Assembly (NCBI GenBank): GCA_030832905.1
Contig: JAURIG010000008.1
Span: 1-36,247, forward strand
Source: Bacteroidota bacterium
GTDB taxonomy: Bacteria > Bacteroidota > Bacteroidia > NS11-12g > UBA955
Reading direction: 5' to 3'
DNA: 36,247 nucleotides
Part shown: positions 24,135 through 33,188 of the stretch, piece after piece
Position numbering within the stretch: position 1 is the stretch's first letter
How the letters are laid out: every line of letters begins with the position of its first letter
Translations under genes and position numbers: made by a program
The notes under the pieces: generated by a model
The model's database searches: none
The model's input: only the letters and a program-made list of their open reading frames with translations
What the model was told of the DNA's origin: nothing

Positions 24135-25496
24135 TTAAGGTTTTTTTGCTGTCACCCAATCATTAAAATAGTCGCATTGGATGTAATGGTTATCAATTGA
24201 AATAAAGGTTTCTTTTCTTTTATTTTCAGACCAAATATCCAATTGCTTTGACTTCTTTTCATCAAGTGCCATGGCTTGTATTCTTTGCCAATCCTGTTCC
24301 AAATTAGCCACGTGTGGTTTGGTTTCTGATTGCAAATACAAGACTCTGAAATAAGGACTACCATCTTGCGCGTAACCTGTTTGAGGCTCACTATAGGTGC
24401 CTACTTTCATATTGCTGACAGTGGCAGCCATAGCCTTATCAAGATAATCAAATGGTATGCGTTGAGAGCCAATATTAGGGTCAGTAAAAAAGCCACAATT
24501 CATTTTGGTTTCCTCATCCTCAGAATACAATTTAACTGCCTCACAAAAGGTCATTTTCTTTTCGGTTAAAACCGTTACAATGCTATCGATTTTGTTTTTA
24601 GCTAAATCGTAATCTGCATCAATTAATTTAGGTCGAATGAGAATGTGTCTTACCATTACCTTTTCGCCGCGTTTATCCACCAATTTTAAAATATGAAAAC
24701 CGTATTTGGTTTCTATTACTTCTGAAACACTGTCTTTCTTGAGCATAAATGCTGCACGTTCAAATTCTGGCACCATTTCACTGCGACCAAACTCAGGCAA
24801 TAAACCGCCCTGCACTTTGCTGCCTGGGTCCTCAGAATAGATACCAGCTAAACGCGAAAAACTCTCTCCACTTAATACTCTATCGCGCAATTCAAGCACT
24901 TGTTCGTAAGCAATCTCCTTAGCCTCTTTGGAATACTTTGGATTGATCACAATTTGACCGATCTCTACCTCAGATGACATAAAAGGCAAACTGTCTTCAG
25001 GCATTGAATGGTAATAGTCTCTAACCTCCTTTGGGGTAATTTTAATATTGCTTTTAATGTTTTGCTCCATGCGCTCAAGCAACATTTGATTTTTAACCTT
25101 AGGGAAGATTTGTTTCTTATAGGCTTCTATACTCATACCAAGGTATTTTTCAACGTTGGCCTTGCTGTTCATTTGTCTCTCAAAGAAGCGAATATTATTG
25201 TCTATTCTGTCGTTCACATCATTGTCAGCAACAGGAATACTATCGATTTCTGCTTGGTGAATCAACATCTTGTCTATGAGTAATTTTTGCAACAACTGAC
25301 ATTTAACCGAATTGGTCACTTGAATTTCAGGATCCAATTGAGAAATTAGAATGTCTAATTCAGATCTTAAAACTGGCGTGTTGCCCACCACAGCAATGAC
25401 TTCATCAATGATCAATTTATTTTGAGCTTGAGACTGCATGCCGATTAGAGCCAACAGCAAAAGCATTATATATGGTTTAATTCCTTGTTTAATCAT
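24135..25496 (-). CDS. SurA-like periplasmic chaperone / peptidylprolyl isomerase
   Basis: Expected to escort outer-membrane proteins through the periplasm. A signal peptide (LLLLALIGMQSQAQ) is followed by a SurA N-terminal chaperone domain (IIDEVIAVVGNTPVLRSELD, as in E. coli SurA) and two parvulin domains. The first (about 175-270) contains GGLLPEFGRSEMVPEFERAA and KYGFHILKLVD; the second (about 275-385) starts VRHILIRPKL. The size of 453 aa is close to SurA (428). The ATG at 25496 overlaps the upstream stop as ATGA; a start at 25508 is also possible. It is the third gene of a four-gene minus-strand operon. Confidence 0.9.
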   Translation of the reverse strand: MIKQGIKPYIMLLLLALIGMQSQAQNKLIIDEVIAVVGNTPVLRSELDILISQLDPEIQVTNSVKCQLLQKLLIDKMLIHQAEIDSIPVADNDVNDRIDNNIRFFERQMNSKANVEKYLGMSIEAYKKQIFPKVKNQMLLERMEQNIKSNIKITPKEVRDYYHSMPEDSLPFMSSEVEIGQIVINPKYSKEAKEIAYEQVLELRDRVLSGESFSRLAGIYSEDPGSKVQGGLLPEFGRSEMVPEFERAAFMLKKDSVSEVIETKYGFHILKLVDKRGEKVMVRHILIRPKLIDADYDLAKNKIDSIVTVLTEKKMTFCEAVKLYSEDEETKMNCGFFTDPNIGSQRIPFDYLDKAMAATVSNMKVGTYSEPQTGYAQDGSPYFRVLYLQSETKPHVANLEQDWQRIQAMALDEKKSKQLDIWSENKRKETFISIDNHYIQCDYFNDWVTAKKP

Positions 25497-26344
25497 TTTT
25501 GTTTCCATTTGATTTTACCGCTAGACTGAGCCGATTTTAACAACTCTGCTTCATGGTCCTTTAAGAACGTCAGCTTTCTTTGGTAAAGTATAATGTCGCG
25601 TATTTTATCTTTCTCAAATTCAATTGGCGACAAAGCATCTTTAATTCTAAAATCAGTTATGTAAAGTAAATACAACATACCGTTTTCCTCCAAGCTAATG
25701 AATTTATTGTTGTGTAAAAACCTTTGCTGATTGTAGTTTTCATCAAGCGGGATTTCTTTAACGATGTCATCAAGGTATAGCCAGTTGCTATCAATCGAGA
25801 AGTTTTCAGCTTGTTTTTCGGCATAGGTTTGAAGAAGCTGATCATTCTCTGGAGAAGGATTTTGCATCCACTTTTTGAGTTTGTTTAAGTCCGCTTTTTT
25901 CTTGTCGATCTTTACATATCTGATTTTAACAATATTCTTCTTCAATTGAAAAATTGTATTGTTTTGATTGTAGTAATCAGAAATGGCTTGCTCTGAAACG
26001 CCTGTGTCAAGCTTTTGCTTGATTAAGGCCTGCTGGTAATCATAAATCAATAGCGTGTTTTTGTACTCCTCTATCAACTGGTCTTTATTTTTTTGCTCTT
26101 CCGATAGGGTAGCTTCAGCAGCCTCTAAAATCACTTCGCGTTCTATCCATTTTTGAATGTAAGCATTCAACAGGGCTGAACTATCAGCAGTTTTAATTGC
26201 GGTTAATTCCTGAGGCAATTCAGACTTGAGCAATTGTTTACCATTGTATTCAGCTACAACCTCAGCGCTATTAGCTTGTTTGCCTTGCTGTTTACAAGCA
26301 AAGAAAGTTGAGGCTAAAACACAATATAAAACGAGCGCTCTCAA
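25493..26344 (-). CDS. Lipoprotein, SurA/PpiC chaperone-domain-like without an obvious parvulin domain
   Basis: A 283-aa protein with a type II signal (MRALVLYCVLASTFFAC), so lipid-anchored. After the anchor, VVAEYNGKQLLKSELPQEL followed by a long helical region (IQKWIEREVILEAAEATLS, EQAISDYYNQNNTIF) resembles the N-terminal chaperone part of SurA/PpiC proteins. The C-terminal half has no clear GxxG..FxxGxxHI parvulin core, so isomerase activity is doubtful. It sits between two multi-parvulin genes: 4 bp after the upstream one and overlapping the next by 4 bp. I infer a membrane-tethered helper of the same folding pathway. No gene name can be assigned. Confidence 0.78.
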   Translation of the reverse strand: MRALVLYCVLASTFFACKQQGKQANSAEVVAEYNGKQLLKSELPQELTAIKTADSSALLNAYIQKWIEREVILEAAEATLSEEQKNKDQLIEEYKNTLLIYDYQQALIKQKLDTGVSEQAISDYYNQNNTIFQLKKNIVKIRYVKIDKKKADLNKLKKWMQNPSPENDQLLQTYAEKQAENFSIDSNWLYLDDIVKEIPLDENYNQQRFLHNNKFISLEENGMLYLLYITDFRIKDALSPIEFEKDKIRDIILYQRKLTFLKDHEAELLKSAQSSGKIKWKQK

Positions 26345-26348
26345 TGGA

Positions 26349-28388
26349 TTATGGTCTTACCATTCTGGCTTTCAAGGCAGAAAACACTTGTTGATCAACC
26401 TGAATTGGGTATTTGTTCATTAAGGTGTTTACCCACTCTCTCTCAAGGAAGGTTTGATAATCACTCATAACACTGCCTCTGGCATCGTTCAATGATTTTA
26501 AACCAGCAGGCAAGTATTGATGCACTACGATGAGCACATAGGCACTTGCAGATTTTGGATCTTCAAACAATAAATATTTGTTGTTCTGATTAAGCGTTTG
26601 TATGGTAGGTACATGAACACTAGAGGTAAAGATCATGTTGGCATATTGATTATTGCCTTGTTCGTATTTACCTGTCATTGGATTTGACACGTTCAAAGGA
26701 TTGGCTTTATTCAATTTGCGCATACTTGAATCTGAAGTAATGCCTTTCAACAAATCTTTCTTAACCGTTTCTGCTATGGTCTTGTTAGCACATCTGTAGA
26801 TGGTAGCTTCATAACGTTCTTTGAACATGTATTTTTGAGCTTGTTGGCTAAAGAATTGTCTTAATCCTGCTGTGTCTTCAACGCTTTTGCTCCAAACCTT
26901 TTTATCGGTTAATGAGAACAATAAAATACCCTCTTTATACTCTTTGTAAAGCGCGGCAAAAGTATCATTAATGTTTTCTAAATCGTTTTCGTAGTAATCC
27001 ATCACCGTTTGTAAACGATAAGCTTGATAGTATTGGTCTAATAAGCTGGCCAAGGCTTTTGAACTGCTTGGCTTTTGAATTTCAACCACCCAATTGGCAA
27101 AATCTTTAACTGTGTAGGCTTTGTTCACTTTGCTTAAGTTAAACAATACTGCAGCAAATGGTTTAGCATTTAGTTGCTCTTGGCTAGGATGAAACTCACC
27201 ATACAACAATGAAGTATCAATGGCTTTGTTAATCACTTTGCCATATTTCTTATTCTCTTTGAAGGCGTAGTATTTCTTAGCTCTTTCAAATACTGCCAAG
27301 GTATTGCGGTACTGTCTGCTATCGCGACCAATCTTAGTCAAAATGGTGCTGCGCATTTTTGAAAGGTCTTCAATCGGTTTCAATGCAATGCGTTGAATGA
27401 TATGGAAACCAGTTGCAGTTTGAATCGGTTGAGCATAGTCACCATCGGCTTTTAAACTGAAGGCTGTATTTTTAAAATTCTCTGGGTAACGCACACTGGT
27501 CATGGCAAATGGCGGTAACTCACCATTCTTTAGAACACTCTGAGCATCTTCTGAGTATTGTTGAACTAAGTTGACGAATTTTTCGCCAGCTTGTAACTTT
27601 TTGTATACTTCATTGATTTTAGCCTCAGCCTCTAAGACCTCTTCTTGACTTGGGTTAGGGTTAAGATCAATTCTGATTTGACGAATGGTAACATCACCTT
27701 GAGATAAACGTTTATCGTTAACTTTTACGATGTGGTAACCAAACTCCGTTCTGAATACTTGAGACACCTTGCCCACTGGGGTATTGTAGGCGTAGTTTTC
27801 AAATTCATAAATCATTTGGAAGGCTGTGAAATAGCCCAAGTTGCCCTGGTTATCAGCAGCAGATGGATCGTCGCTGTATTTCACTGCAGCATTGTCGAAA
27901 CTAATGCTACCGCTTTCAATTTCTTTTTTAATGCCCAATAGTTTGTTATAAGCTTTCAAGGTATCAGCTGGAGCGGCATCCGGACGAGCAAACACCAATA
28001 TGTGGCTGGCTTTCACTTCATATTTCATGCGCTCATAAGCTTCGTTCACCAATTGCTCATTCACGACTTTGTCCGTCAAATAAGGTTTAGCGATTTGCTT
28101 GCGGTAAGTGCCTAATTCTGCTTTGAATTCTTCTGTTTTATCCAATTCTTGATCATAAGCATCTTGAACCTTGAGTTTAAATTTCTTGTACAACTCCAAA
28201 TACTCATCCAACTCAGCAGCTTTGATTGAAGAGTCTTTGTGTTTGTTCTTCATAAATCCTTTGTAAAATTCTTGAATAGTTACTTGCTTATTACCAAAGG
28301 TGAATAATGCAGTGTCAGAGTTATTCTGCTTGGCCATTAACAGCATGCTGCATTGTAATACCAATGCGAGCAAAACAATTCGTTTCAT
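26349..28388 (-). CDS. Multi-domain PpiC-type peptidylprolyl isomerase
   Basis: A large periplasmic foldase of 679 aa. The start at 28388 (MKRIVLLALVLQC...LLMA) gives a clean signal peptide and lies about 24 nt after the predicted transcription start; the upstream ATG at 28415 would lie almost at it. An N-terminal helical chaperone region (to about 125) leads to the first parvulin domain (KASHILVFARPD...NLGYFTAFQMIYEFE...TEFGYHIVKVND) and a second (IRQIRIDLNPNP...TATGFHIIQRIA). About 300 further residues are helical with no recognised domain. It is the first gene of the operon that also encodes the lipoprotein, the SurA-like protein and MoxR. Confidence 0.9.
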   Translation of the reverse strand: MKRIVLLALVLQCSMLLMAKQNNSDTALFTFGNKQVTIQEFYKGFMKNKHKDSSIKAAELDEYLELYKKFKLKVQDAYDQELDKTEEFKAELGTYRKQIAKPYLTDKVVNEQLVNEAYERMKYEVKASHILVFARPDAAPADTLKAYNKLLGIKKEIESGSISFDNAAVKYSDDPSAADNQGNLGYFTAFQMIYEFENYAYNTPVGKVSQVFRTEFGYHIVKVNDKRLSQGDVTIRQIRIDLNPNPSQEEVLEAEAKINEVYKKLQAGEKFVNLVQQYSEDAQSVLKNGELPPFAMTSVRYPENFKNTAFSLKADGDYAQPIQTATGFHIIQRIALKPIEDLSKMRSTILTKIGRDSRQYRNTLAVFERAKKYYAFKENKKYGKVINKAIDTSLLYGEFHPSQEQLNAKPFAAVLFNLSKVNKAYTVKDFANWVVEIQKPSSSKALASLLDQYYQAYRLQTVMDYYENDLENINDTFAALYKEYKEGILLFSLTDKKVWSKSVEDTAGLRQFFSQQAQKYMFKERYEATIYRCANKTIAETVKKDLLKGITSDSSMRKLNKANPLNVSNPMTGKYEQGNNQYANMIFTSSVHVPTIQTLNQNNKYLLFEDPKSASAYVLIVVHQYLPAGLKSLNDARGSVMSDYQTFLEREWVNTLMNKYPIQVDQQVFSALKARMVRP

Positions 28389-28416
28389 ATAATAGGTCAT
28401 AAATTTCTTAAGCATA

Positions 28417-28449
28417 CAAAAATAGGATTTTTTTGTATTAGTTTTGCAA
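28417..28449 (-). promoter_or_regulatory. Promoter of the parvulin operon
   Basis: On the minus strand TTG (28449-28447), a 22-nt spacer and TATTTTTG (28424-28417). The box falls 2 nt before the ATG at 28415, which supports the later ATG at 28388 as the true start. Confidence 0.5.
28439..28446 (+). promoter_or_regulatory. Possible -7 box of cysS
   Basis: TAGTTTTG fits TAnnTTTG and lies 16 nt before the cysS ATG, but no TTG is found at the normal distance upstream. It overlaps the spacer of the divergent parvulin-operon promoter. Confidence 0.35.
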
Positions 28450-28462
28450 CTAAAATAAAGTC

Positions 28463-29935
28463 ATGTCAAGCCTCAAATTATACGACACCTATAAGCGCGA
28501 AACCCTTGAATTCAAGGCGAAGAACCCTCCTTTTGTAGGCATCTATGTTTGCGGTCCGACAGTTTATGGCAACCCGCATTTAGGACATGCTAGAGGCCCA
28601 GTGATTTTCGATGTATTACACCGCTATCTTAAACACCTTGGTTATCAGGTCAGATTCGTCAGAAACATAACAGATGTTGGGCACTTGGTAAATGATGCCG
28701 ATTCAGGAGAAGATAAAATTGCTAAAAAAGCCAGATTAGAACAACTCGAGCCAATGGAAATAGCTCAATTTTACACTGATGCTTATCACAATATGTTGCA
28801 TGCTATGCAAATTAAACCAGCATCTATAGAGCCTCGTGCTAGTGGTCATATCATTGAGCAAATTGAAATGATTCAAGAGATCATCCAAAATGGCTTTGCT
28901 TATGAAGCCAATGGTTCAGTATACTTTGATGTAAAGGCTTACAGCCAAAAACACGACTACGGTAAACTATCTGGCAGAGTGCTTGAAGACCTCATTGCTG
29001 GTGCGGGCAATGAAGCCAGAACTTTGGAAGGCCAAGAAGAAAAGCGCAACCCTAATGATTTTGCCTTGTGGAAAAAAGCCAGTGCTGAGCACATTATGCA
29101 GTGGAATAGCCCATGGGGAAAGGGATTTCCAGGTTGGCACATTGAATGTTCTGCCATGAGTAAAAAATACCTTGGCGAAACCTTTGACATCCACGGTGGT
29201 GGCATGGACCTATTGTTTCCACACCATGAATCTGAAGTGGCACAATCTATGGCATGCAGCGGACATCAACCAGCCAATTATTGGATGCACCACAACATGA
29301 TTACAGTGAATGGTCAAAAAATGGCCAAATCTTTGAATAATGGCATCTCAATAGATGAATTCTTTAGCGGTAAAAACCCATTGCTAGAAAAGGCATATAG
29401 CCCAATGACTTTGAAGTTTTTTATCCTTCAAGCACATTACAGAGGTACTTTAGATTTTAGCAATGCCGCTTTACAAGCTTCAGAGAAAGGTCTAAGCAGA
29501 TTGCTAGAAGGGGTTCAAACGGCAGCGCGCTTAAAGCCTTCTGACCGTTCTAGTTTTGAAGTGAAACCGCTTGTTGAGGCTTGTTATGAAGCGCTTAATG
29601 AAGATTTGAATACGCCGATATTGATTGCTGCATTGTTTGAGTTATTGAATCAAATCAATTTATTGGCTGCTGATAAAGCCACATTAACTGAGGCGGACCT
29701 TAACAGCTTGAAATCTGCCTACAGCCTATTCCTTTCAGATATTTTAGGTCTTGAAGCCAATCCGTCACAAAGCTCAGAAAAAACAACTGATTTAATTCAA
29801 ATGCTGATTCAGTTAAGACAAGAAGCTAAAGCTCAAAAAAATTACGCGTTGTCTGATCAAATTAGAATCCAATTATCAGAGATTGGTATAGAGCTCAAAG
29901 ACAGCAAGGAAGGTACTCACTTCACCATTCACTAA
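28463..29935 (+). CDS. cysS: Cysteinyl-tRNA synthetase
   Basis: A class Ia synthetase that charges tRNA-Cys. The 490-aa protein shows CGPTVYGNPHLGHARG, holding the first zinc ligand Cys30 and the HIGH-type motif HLGH. GWHIECSAMS (second zinc Cys) and LLFPHHESE with the remaining His/Glu ligands follow. The KMSKS loop reads KMAKS, an accepted variant. A DALR-like helical domain and short C-terminal part complete the usual length (461 aa in E. coli). It starts from an ATG 75 bp from the divergent parvulin operon and ends 2 bp before the convergent DUF3108 gene. Confidence 0.96.
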   Translation: MSSLKLYDTYKRETLEFKAKNPPFVGIYVCGPTVYGNPHLGHARGPVIFDVLHRYLKHLGYQVRFVRNITDVGHLVNDADSGEDKIAKKARLEQLEPMEIAQFYTDAYHNMLHAMQIKPASIEPRASGHIIEQIEMIQEIIQNGFAYEANGSVYFDVKAYSQKHDYGKLSGRVLEDLIAGAGNEARTLEGQEEKRNPNDFALWKKASAEHIMQWNSPWGKGFPGWHIECSAMSKKYLGETFDIHGGGMDLLFPHHESEVAQSMACSGHQPANYWMHHNMITVNGQKMAKSLNNGISIDEFFSGKNPLLEKAYSPMTLKFFILQAHYRGTLDFSNAALQASEKGLSRLLEGVQTAARLKPSDRSSFEVKPLVEACYEALNEDLNTPILIAALFELLNQINLLAADKATLTEADLNSLKSAYSLFLSDILGLEANPSQSSEKTTDLIQMLIQLRQEAKAQKNYALSDQIRIQLSEIGIELKDSKEGTHFTIH

Positions 29936-29937
29936 CC

Positions 29938-30774
29938 TTACTTTACCAAGGCTTTGAATTCGTTTTTAAGGCCAGAGTATTTGGTAATATCCACCTTAAT
30001 TGAGCCAACCATGATTTTGGCTTTAACCCTTACTGGAATGTGGTTGTCGTCGTCACTGATCCAAACAGTCATATCGTCTTTGTCTTTAAAGACTCTATCA
30101 ACCACCAAAGTTGGCACCAACTTAATACATTTAACCTTTCCAATGTCTGTGTCAAGTGTTTCTTTGCCATCGTATTTAAATCCTAGATTGTAAATCTGGT
30201 TATCGAGGTAAACATCTAATGGAAACTTATCGCCCACTTTAGACTTAGAAAAATCTAAATTTCTAACATAATAAATCGCTGAAATCACATCGTGGGTGTA
30301 TTCCGGCATATCTAAAACACCTTTAACCCCATACAATTTCTTTTTGTTGTGTTTGAAATTGACCAAGTCATTATCCAGGTATTTATCTTCTTGCACAGAC
30401 TTAGTGTATGTAACAGGCGCTAACCATTCTTTATCAACAAAGGTTTCAAATTTGTCGCGCACTTTAAAAGCCCAATCAAATGACTTTAAGGTTTTGCCTT
30501 CTGCTTTGATGTTATAGCAATTGCGTTCTTGTTTTTCAACCGCAGTTGGAGTGACTTCAAAAACAATATTGGCAGCATTAATCAACCCATAATGCACTCT
30601 AAACTCTAATTTTTCGCCATGGGTAAAAGACGTAATGTTTACTTTGCGGTACTTGAACACATCTGCATTAGTAGACTGAGGGGTCGGAAATGAAAACGCC
30701 ATGATACAGCCAACACCTAAAAGCAATAAACCAGCTTTAAAAAGCAAATGATTGGAACGTCTAGAGTTTAACAT
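29938..30774 (-). CDS. DUF3108 domain-containing secreted protein
   Basis: A 278-aa protein with an N-terminal hydrophobic segment (LLFKAGLLLLGVGCIMAFSF) acting as signal peptide or anchor. The body follows DUF3108: GEKLEFRVHYGLINAANIVFEV, CYNIKAEGKTLKSFDWAFKVRDKFETF, and the closing MTVWISDDDNHIPVRVKAKIMVGSIKVDI. DUF3108 proteins are periplasmic or secreted beta-rich proteins of unknown function, found in Bacteroidota and Proteobacteria. It is transcribed alone, converging on cysS with only 2 bp between the stops and diverging from the outer-membrane gene at 30844. Confidence 0.88.
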   Translation of the reverse strand: MLNSRRSNHLLFKAGLLLLGVGCIMAFSFPTPQSTNADVFKYRKVNITSFTHGEKLEFRVHYGLINAANIVFEVTPTAVEKQERNCYNIKAEGKTLKSFDWAFKVRDKFETFVDKEWLAPVTYTKSVQEDKYLDNDLVNFKHNKKKLYGVKGVLDMPEYTHDVISAIYYVRNLDFSKSKVGDKFPLDVYLDNQIYNLGFKYDGKETLDTDIGKVKCIKLVPTLVVDRVFKDKDDMTVWISDDDNHIPVRVKAKIMVGSIKVDITKYSGLKNEFKALVK

Positions 30775-30820
30775 ACATTGTATTTTTAAAATTCAAAATT
30801 CAATAATCGTTCCAAAATCT

Positions 30821-30828
30821 TAAATTTG
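30821..30828 (+). promoter_or_regulatory. Possible -7 box upstream of the gene at 30844
   Basis: TAAATTTG matches TAnnTTTG and overlaps the TTG that the ORF track uses as start. No -33 TTG is seen at the expected distance, so this is tentative. Confidence 0.35.
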
Positions 30829-30843
30829 AAAACGAATACATTA

Positions 30844-31962
30844 ATGAAACAACGACTATTCTGTGCGCTTATTGTATGCTGCTTCTGGCAATTGGCCTTT
30901 GCACAACTTGAAAATGCTGTATTTAATCAGAAAGATCAAATCAGGCCAAATGATACGCAAACCCTGCGTTTACATGTCGAATTATTGAATTACTATCGCA
31001 ATACTGAGTACTTTGATATGATTGAAAAAGGGCAAACCCTTTTTGGCGCAATGTTTCAATCACATGTAAGTTACCAACCCTATAACAATGTTCTGGTAAA
31101 GGCTGGTTTGCAGACCCGACAAGATTTTGGTAGCACCAATTTTGTAGCAGTTCAACCCGTATTAAGCGTATCTATATTCAAACACAAATGGCGTTATAAT
31201 TTTGGATGCTTGCAAGGCACAACGAACTATGGCTTTATTGAACCTATGTACAACATAGACAGAGCTGTTACCAATCGAATTGAAAATGGCATGCAGGGTA
31301 TTTACACCTCTGAAAAGTTCAAGTTCAACAACTTTGTGGTTTGGAACGAGCCAACCTACAGAACAACCAATAATCAAGAGCGTTTTACCATGGGCGCATT
31401 AGCTGAAAAACGACTGATCAAAACCAATCGCCATGAATTAATTTGGCCATTTCAAGGTACATTAGCCCATAGAGGTGGGCAATTGAACAATAATCCAAAT
31501 CGCATTTATTCGCGTTTAAATACCGCACTGGGTTTAAAGTGGACCATACAAGGCAATGGTCAATGGCGCATCCGAACAGAACACTATTGGTTACATGCAG
31601 AAGATTTTTCTCCTAGTATCACCCAACCTTATAAGAATGGCAATGCCACTTGGCATACATTATCATTCAAGAAAAAAGGATTTGAATACATGTTGCATTA
31701 TTGGGCCGGCAGAGAGTACCAATCCCCAGTAGGCACTTTAATTTACAACAATTACGATTTTTACAATGTATATGAACACAGACAAGTCAGACACATGGTA
31801 ATGTCTCGTATTATGTATACTCAAGCCATCAATAGAGGCTTGTTTTTAGACTTAAGATTAGAACCTTTTTACGACAAAGAATACGGTCGTTTTCAATACA
31901 GTTATTCTGCCTATTTGAGACTTAACCTCGATAAAACAATTGGTAAATTAAAACTAGATTGA
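30844..31962 (+). CDS. Hypothetical outer-membrane protein
   Basis: A 372-aa product with a signal peptide (MKQRLFCALIVCCFWQLAFAQ); the ATG at 30844 is preferred to the TTG at 30826, which lies within a promoter-like box. The mature protein is rich in Tyr/Trp/Asn and alternating strands, with segments RNTEYFDMIEKGQTLFGAMF and VLVKAGLQTRQDFG that I recall only from uncharacterised Bacteroidota proteins, and a last strand LRLNLDKTIGKLKLD. A beta-barrel or porin-like protein is likely, but no function can be assigned. Its 3' end overlaps the BaiN-like gene on the other strand by 9 bp. Confidence 0.72.
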   Translation: MKQRLFCALIVCCFWQLAFAQLENAVFNQKDQIRPNDTQTLRLHVELLNYYRNTEYFDMIEKGQTLFGAMFQSHVSYQPYNNVLVKAGLQTRQDFGSTNFVAVQPVLSVSIFKHKWRYNFGCLQGTTNYGFIEPMYNIDRAVTNRIENGMQGIYTSEKFKFNNFVVWNEPTYRTTNNQERFTMGALAEKRLIKTNRHELIWPFQGTLAHRGGQLNNNPNRIYSRLNTALGLKWTIQGNGQWRIRTEHYWLHAEDFSPSITQPYKNGNATWHTLSFKKKGFEYMLHYWAGREYQSPVGTLIYNNYDFYNVYEHRQVRHMVMSRIMYTQAINRGLFLDLRLEPFYDKEYGRFQYSYSAYLRLNLDKTIGKLKLD

Positions 31963-33186
31963 TTGCGCAATGATCCATGACTCGCTCCAAGCGGCCTGAA
32001 AATTAAAGCCTCCTGTAAGCGCATCAACATTGATCACCTCTCCCGCAAAATACATTCGAGGCAAAAGTTTACTTTCCATGGTCTTGAATTGAATGTCTTT
32101 CAAGTCCACACCACCTGCGGTTACAAATTCATCTTTAAAAGTGCTTTTACCTTTAACCTCCAAGCTGTAATCTGATAATTTCTGAGCTAAGCTTTGTAAG
32201 GTTTTTTTATTGCAATCCGCCCAAGTCATTTGGGTATTGTCTATACACAATTGCACTATTCTTTGCCACCATCTGTTAGGGATCTCAAAAAATGGGGTGT
32301 TAACCATTAGCTTCTTACTTTGTTCGGATTTGATGTTTAATAATACTGCCAAACAATCTTCTTGATTGAGTCCGCATAAATTCACTTTTATTTTGAATTG
32401 GTATTGACAATCGTGCAAGGCTCTTGCTGCTACCGCAGACAATTTCAAAATGGCAGGACCACTTAAGCCCCAGTGGGTTACCAATAACGGACCACTTTGC
32501 GTAATATCAACCGCTTTTAGCCCACTCGATTTGAGGAGCTCAGCGGGTAAATCCAACTTAACTTGAGCCTTAGGAACGCTCACGCCCATTAAGTCTTCAA
32601 CAAATGGGTCTTTGATATTGAAGGTAAACAAGGAGGGCACTGGTGCTACAATTGTATGCCCTAAAGTTTGAAGCATTTGCCAAATACTTTGACTACTGCC
32701 AGCCGTAATGGCCACATTTTTAGCCTTCACTTTTGCGTTTTGAAATAGTAAAGTGTAGCTTGCGCCAGCTTCAATAGACTGGAGCGCCATGCCTTTGTAT
32801 AACTCAATGTCAAGTTCATCACAGGCATCTAAAAAACAATCGACTATGGTTTCCGAGGTATTTGACTCAGGAAACATTCTGCCATCAGACTCTTGTTTGA
32901 TCGCAATGCCATAGTGTTTAAACCAAGCAATAGTTTCCTTTGGGCCAAAGCGTTCGAACACAGAACGCAATTCTTTTTTACCTCTCGGATAATATTGACA
33001 TAAAACTTGTGGATCAAAACAAGCATGGGTAACGTTGCATCGACCACCACCACTGATGGCCACTTTTCCTAAAAATGTTTGACTTTTCTCAAAAATAGCA
33101 AGCTTCCAAGTAGGATGCTTACGTTTAACATTTATGGCTGTAAAAAAACCAGCCGCACCACCGCCGATAATGGCTAAATCGTACAT
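31954..33186 (-). CDS. HI0933/BaiN-like NAD(P)/FAD-dependent oxidoreductase
   Basis: A 410-aa flavoprotein of the HI0933 family (YhiN in E. coli; the fold also used by BaiN). The N-terminal dinucleotide motif is IIGGGAAGFFTAI, followed by the family hallmark SGGGRCNVTHA, and the C-terminus has MYFAGEVINVDALTGGFNFQAAW. The middle is the family's inserted domain. The physiological substrate is unknown for most members. It starts 2 bp after purS and is the last gene of a pssA-purS-oxidoreductase operon; its end overlaps the outer-membrane gene by 9 bp. Confidence 0.9.
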   Translation of the reverse strand: MYDLAIIGGGAAGFFTAINVKRKHPTWKLAIFEKSQTFLGKVAISGGGRCNVTHACFDPQVLCQYYPRGKKELRSVFERFGPKETIAWFKHYGIAIKQESDGRMFPESNTSETIVDCFLDACDELDIELYKGMALQSIEAGASYTLLFQNAKVKAKNVAITAGSSQSIWQMLQTLGHTIVAPVPSLFTFNIKDPFVEDLMGVSVPKAQVKLDLPAELLKSSGLKAVDITQSGPLLVTHWGLSGPAILKLSAVAARALHDCQYQFKIKVNLCGLNQEDCLAVLLNIKSEQSKKLMVNTPFFEIPNRWWQRIVQLCIDNTQMTWADCNKKTLQSLAQKLSDYSLEVKGKSTFKDEFVTAGGVDLKDIQFKTMESKLLPRMYFAGEVINVDALTGGFNFQAAWSESWIIAQSI

Positions 33187-33188
33187 GC

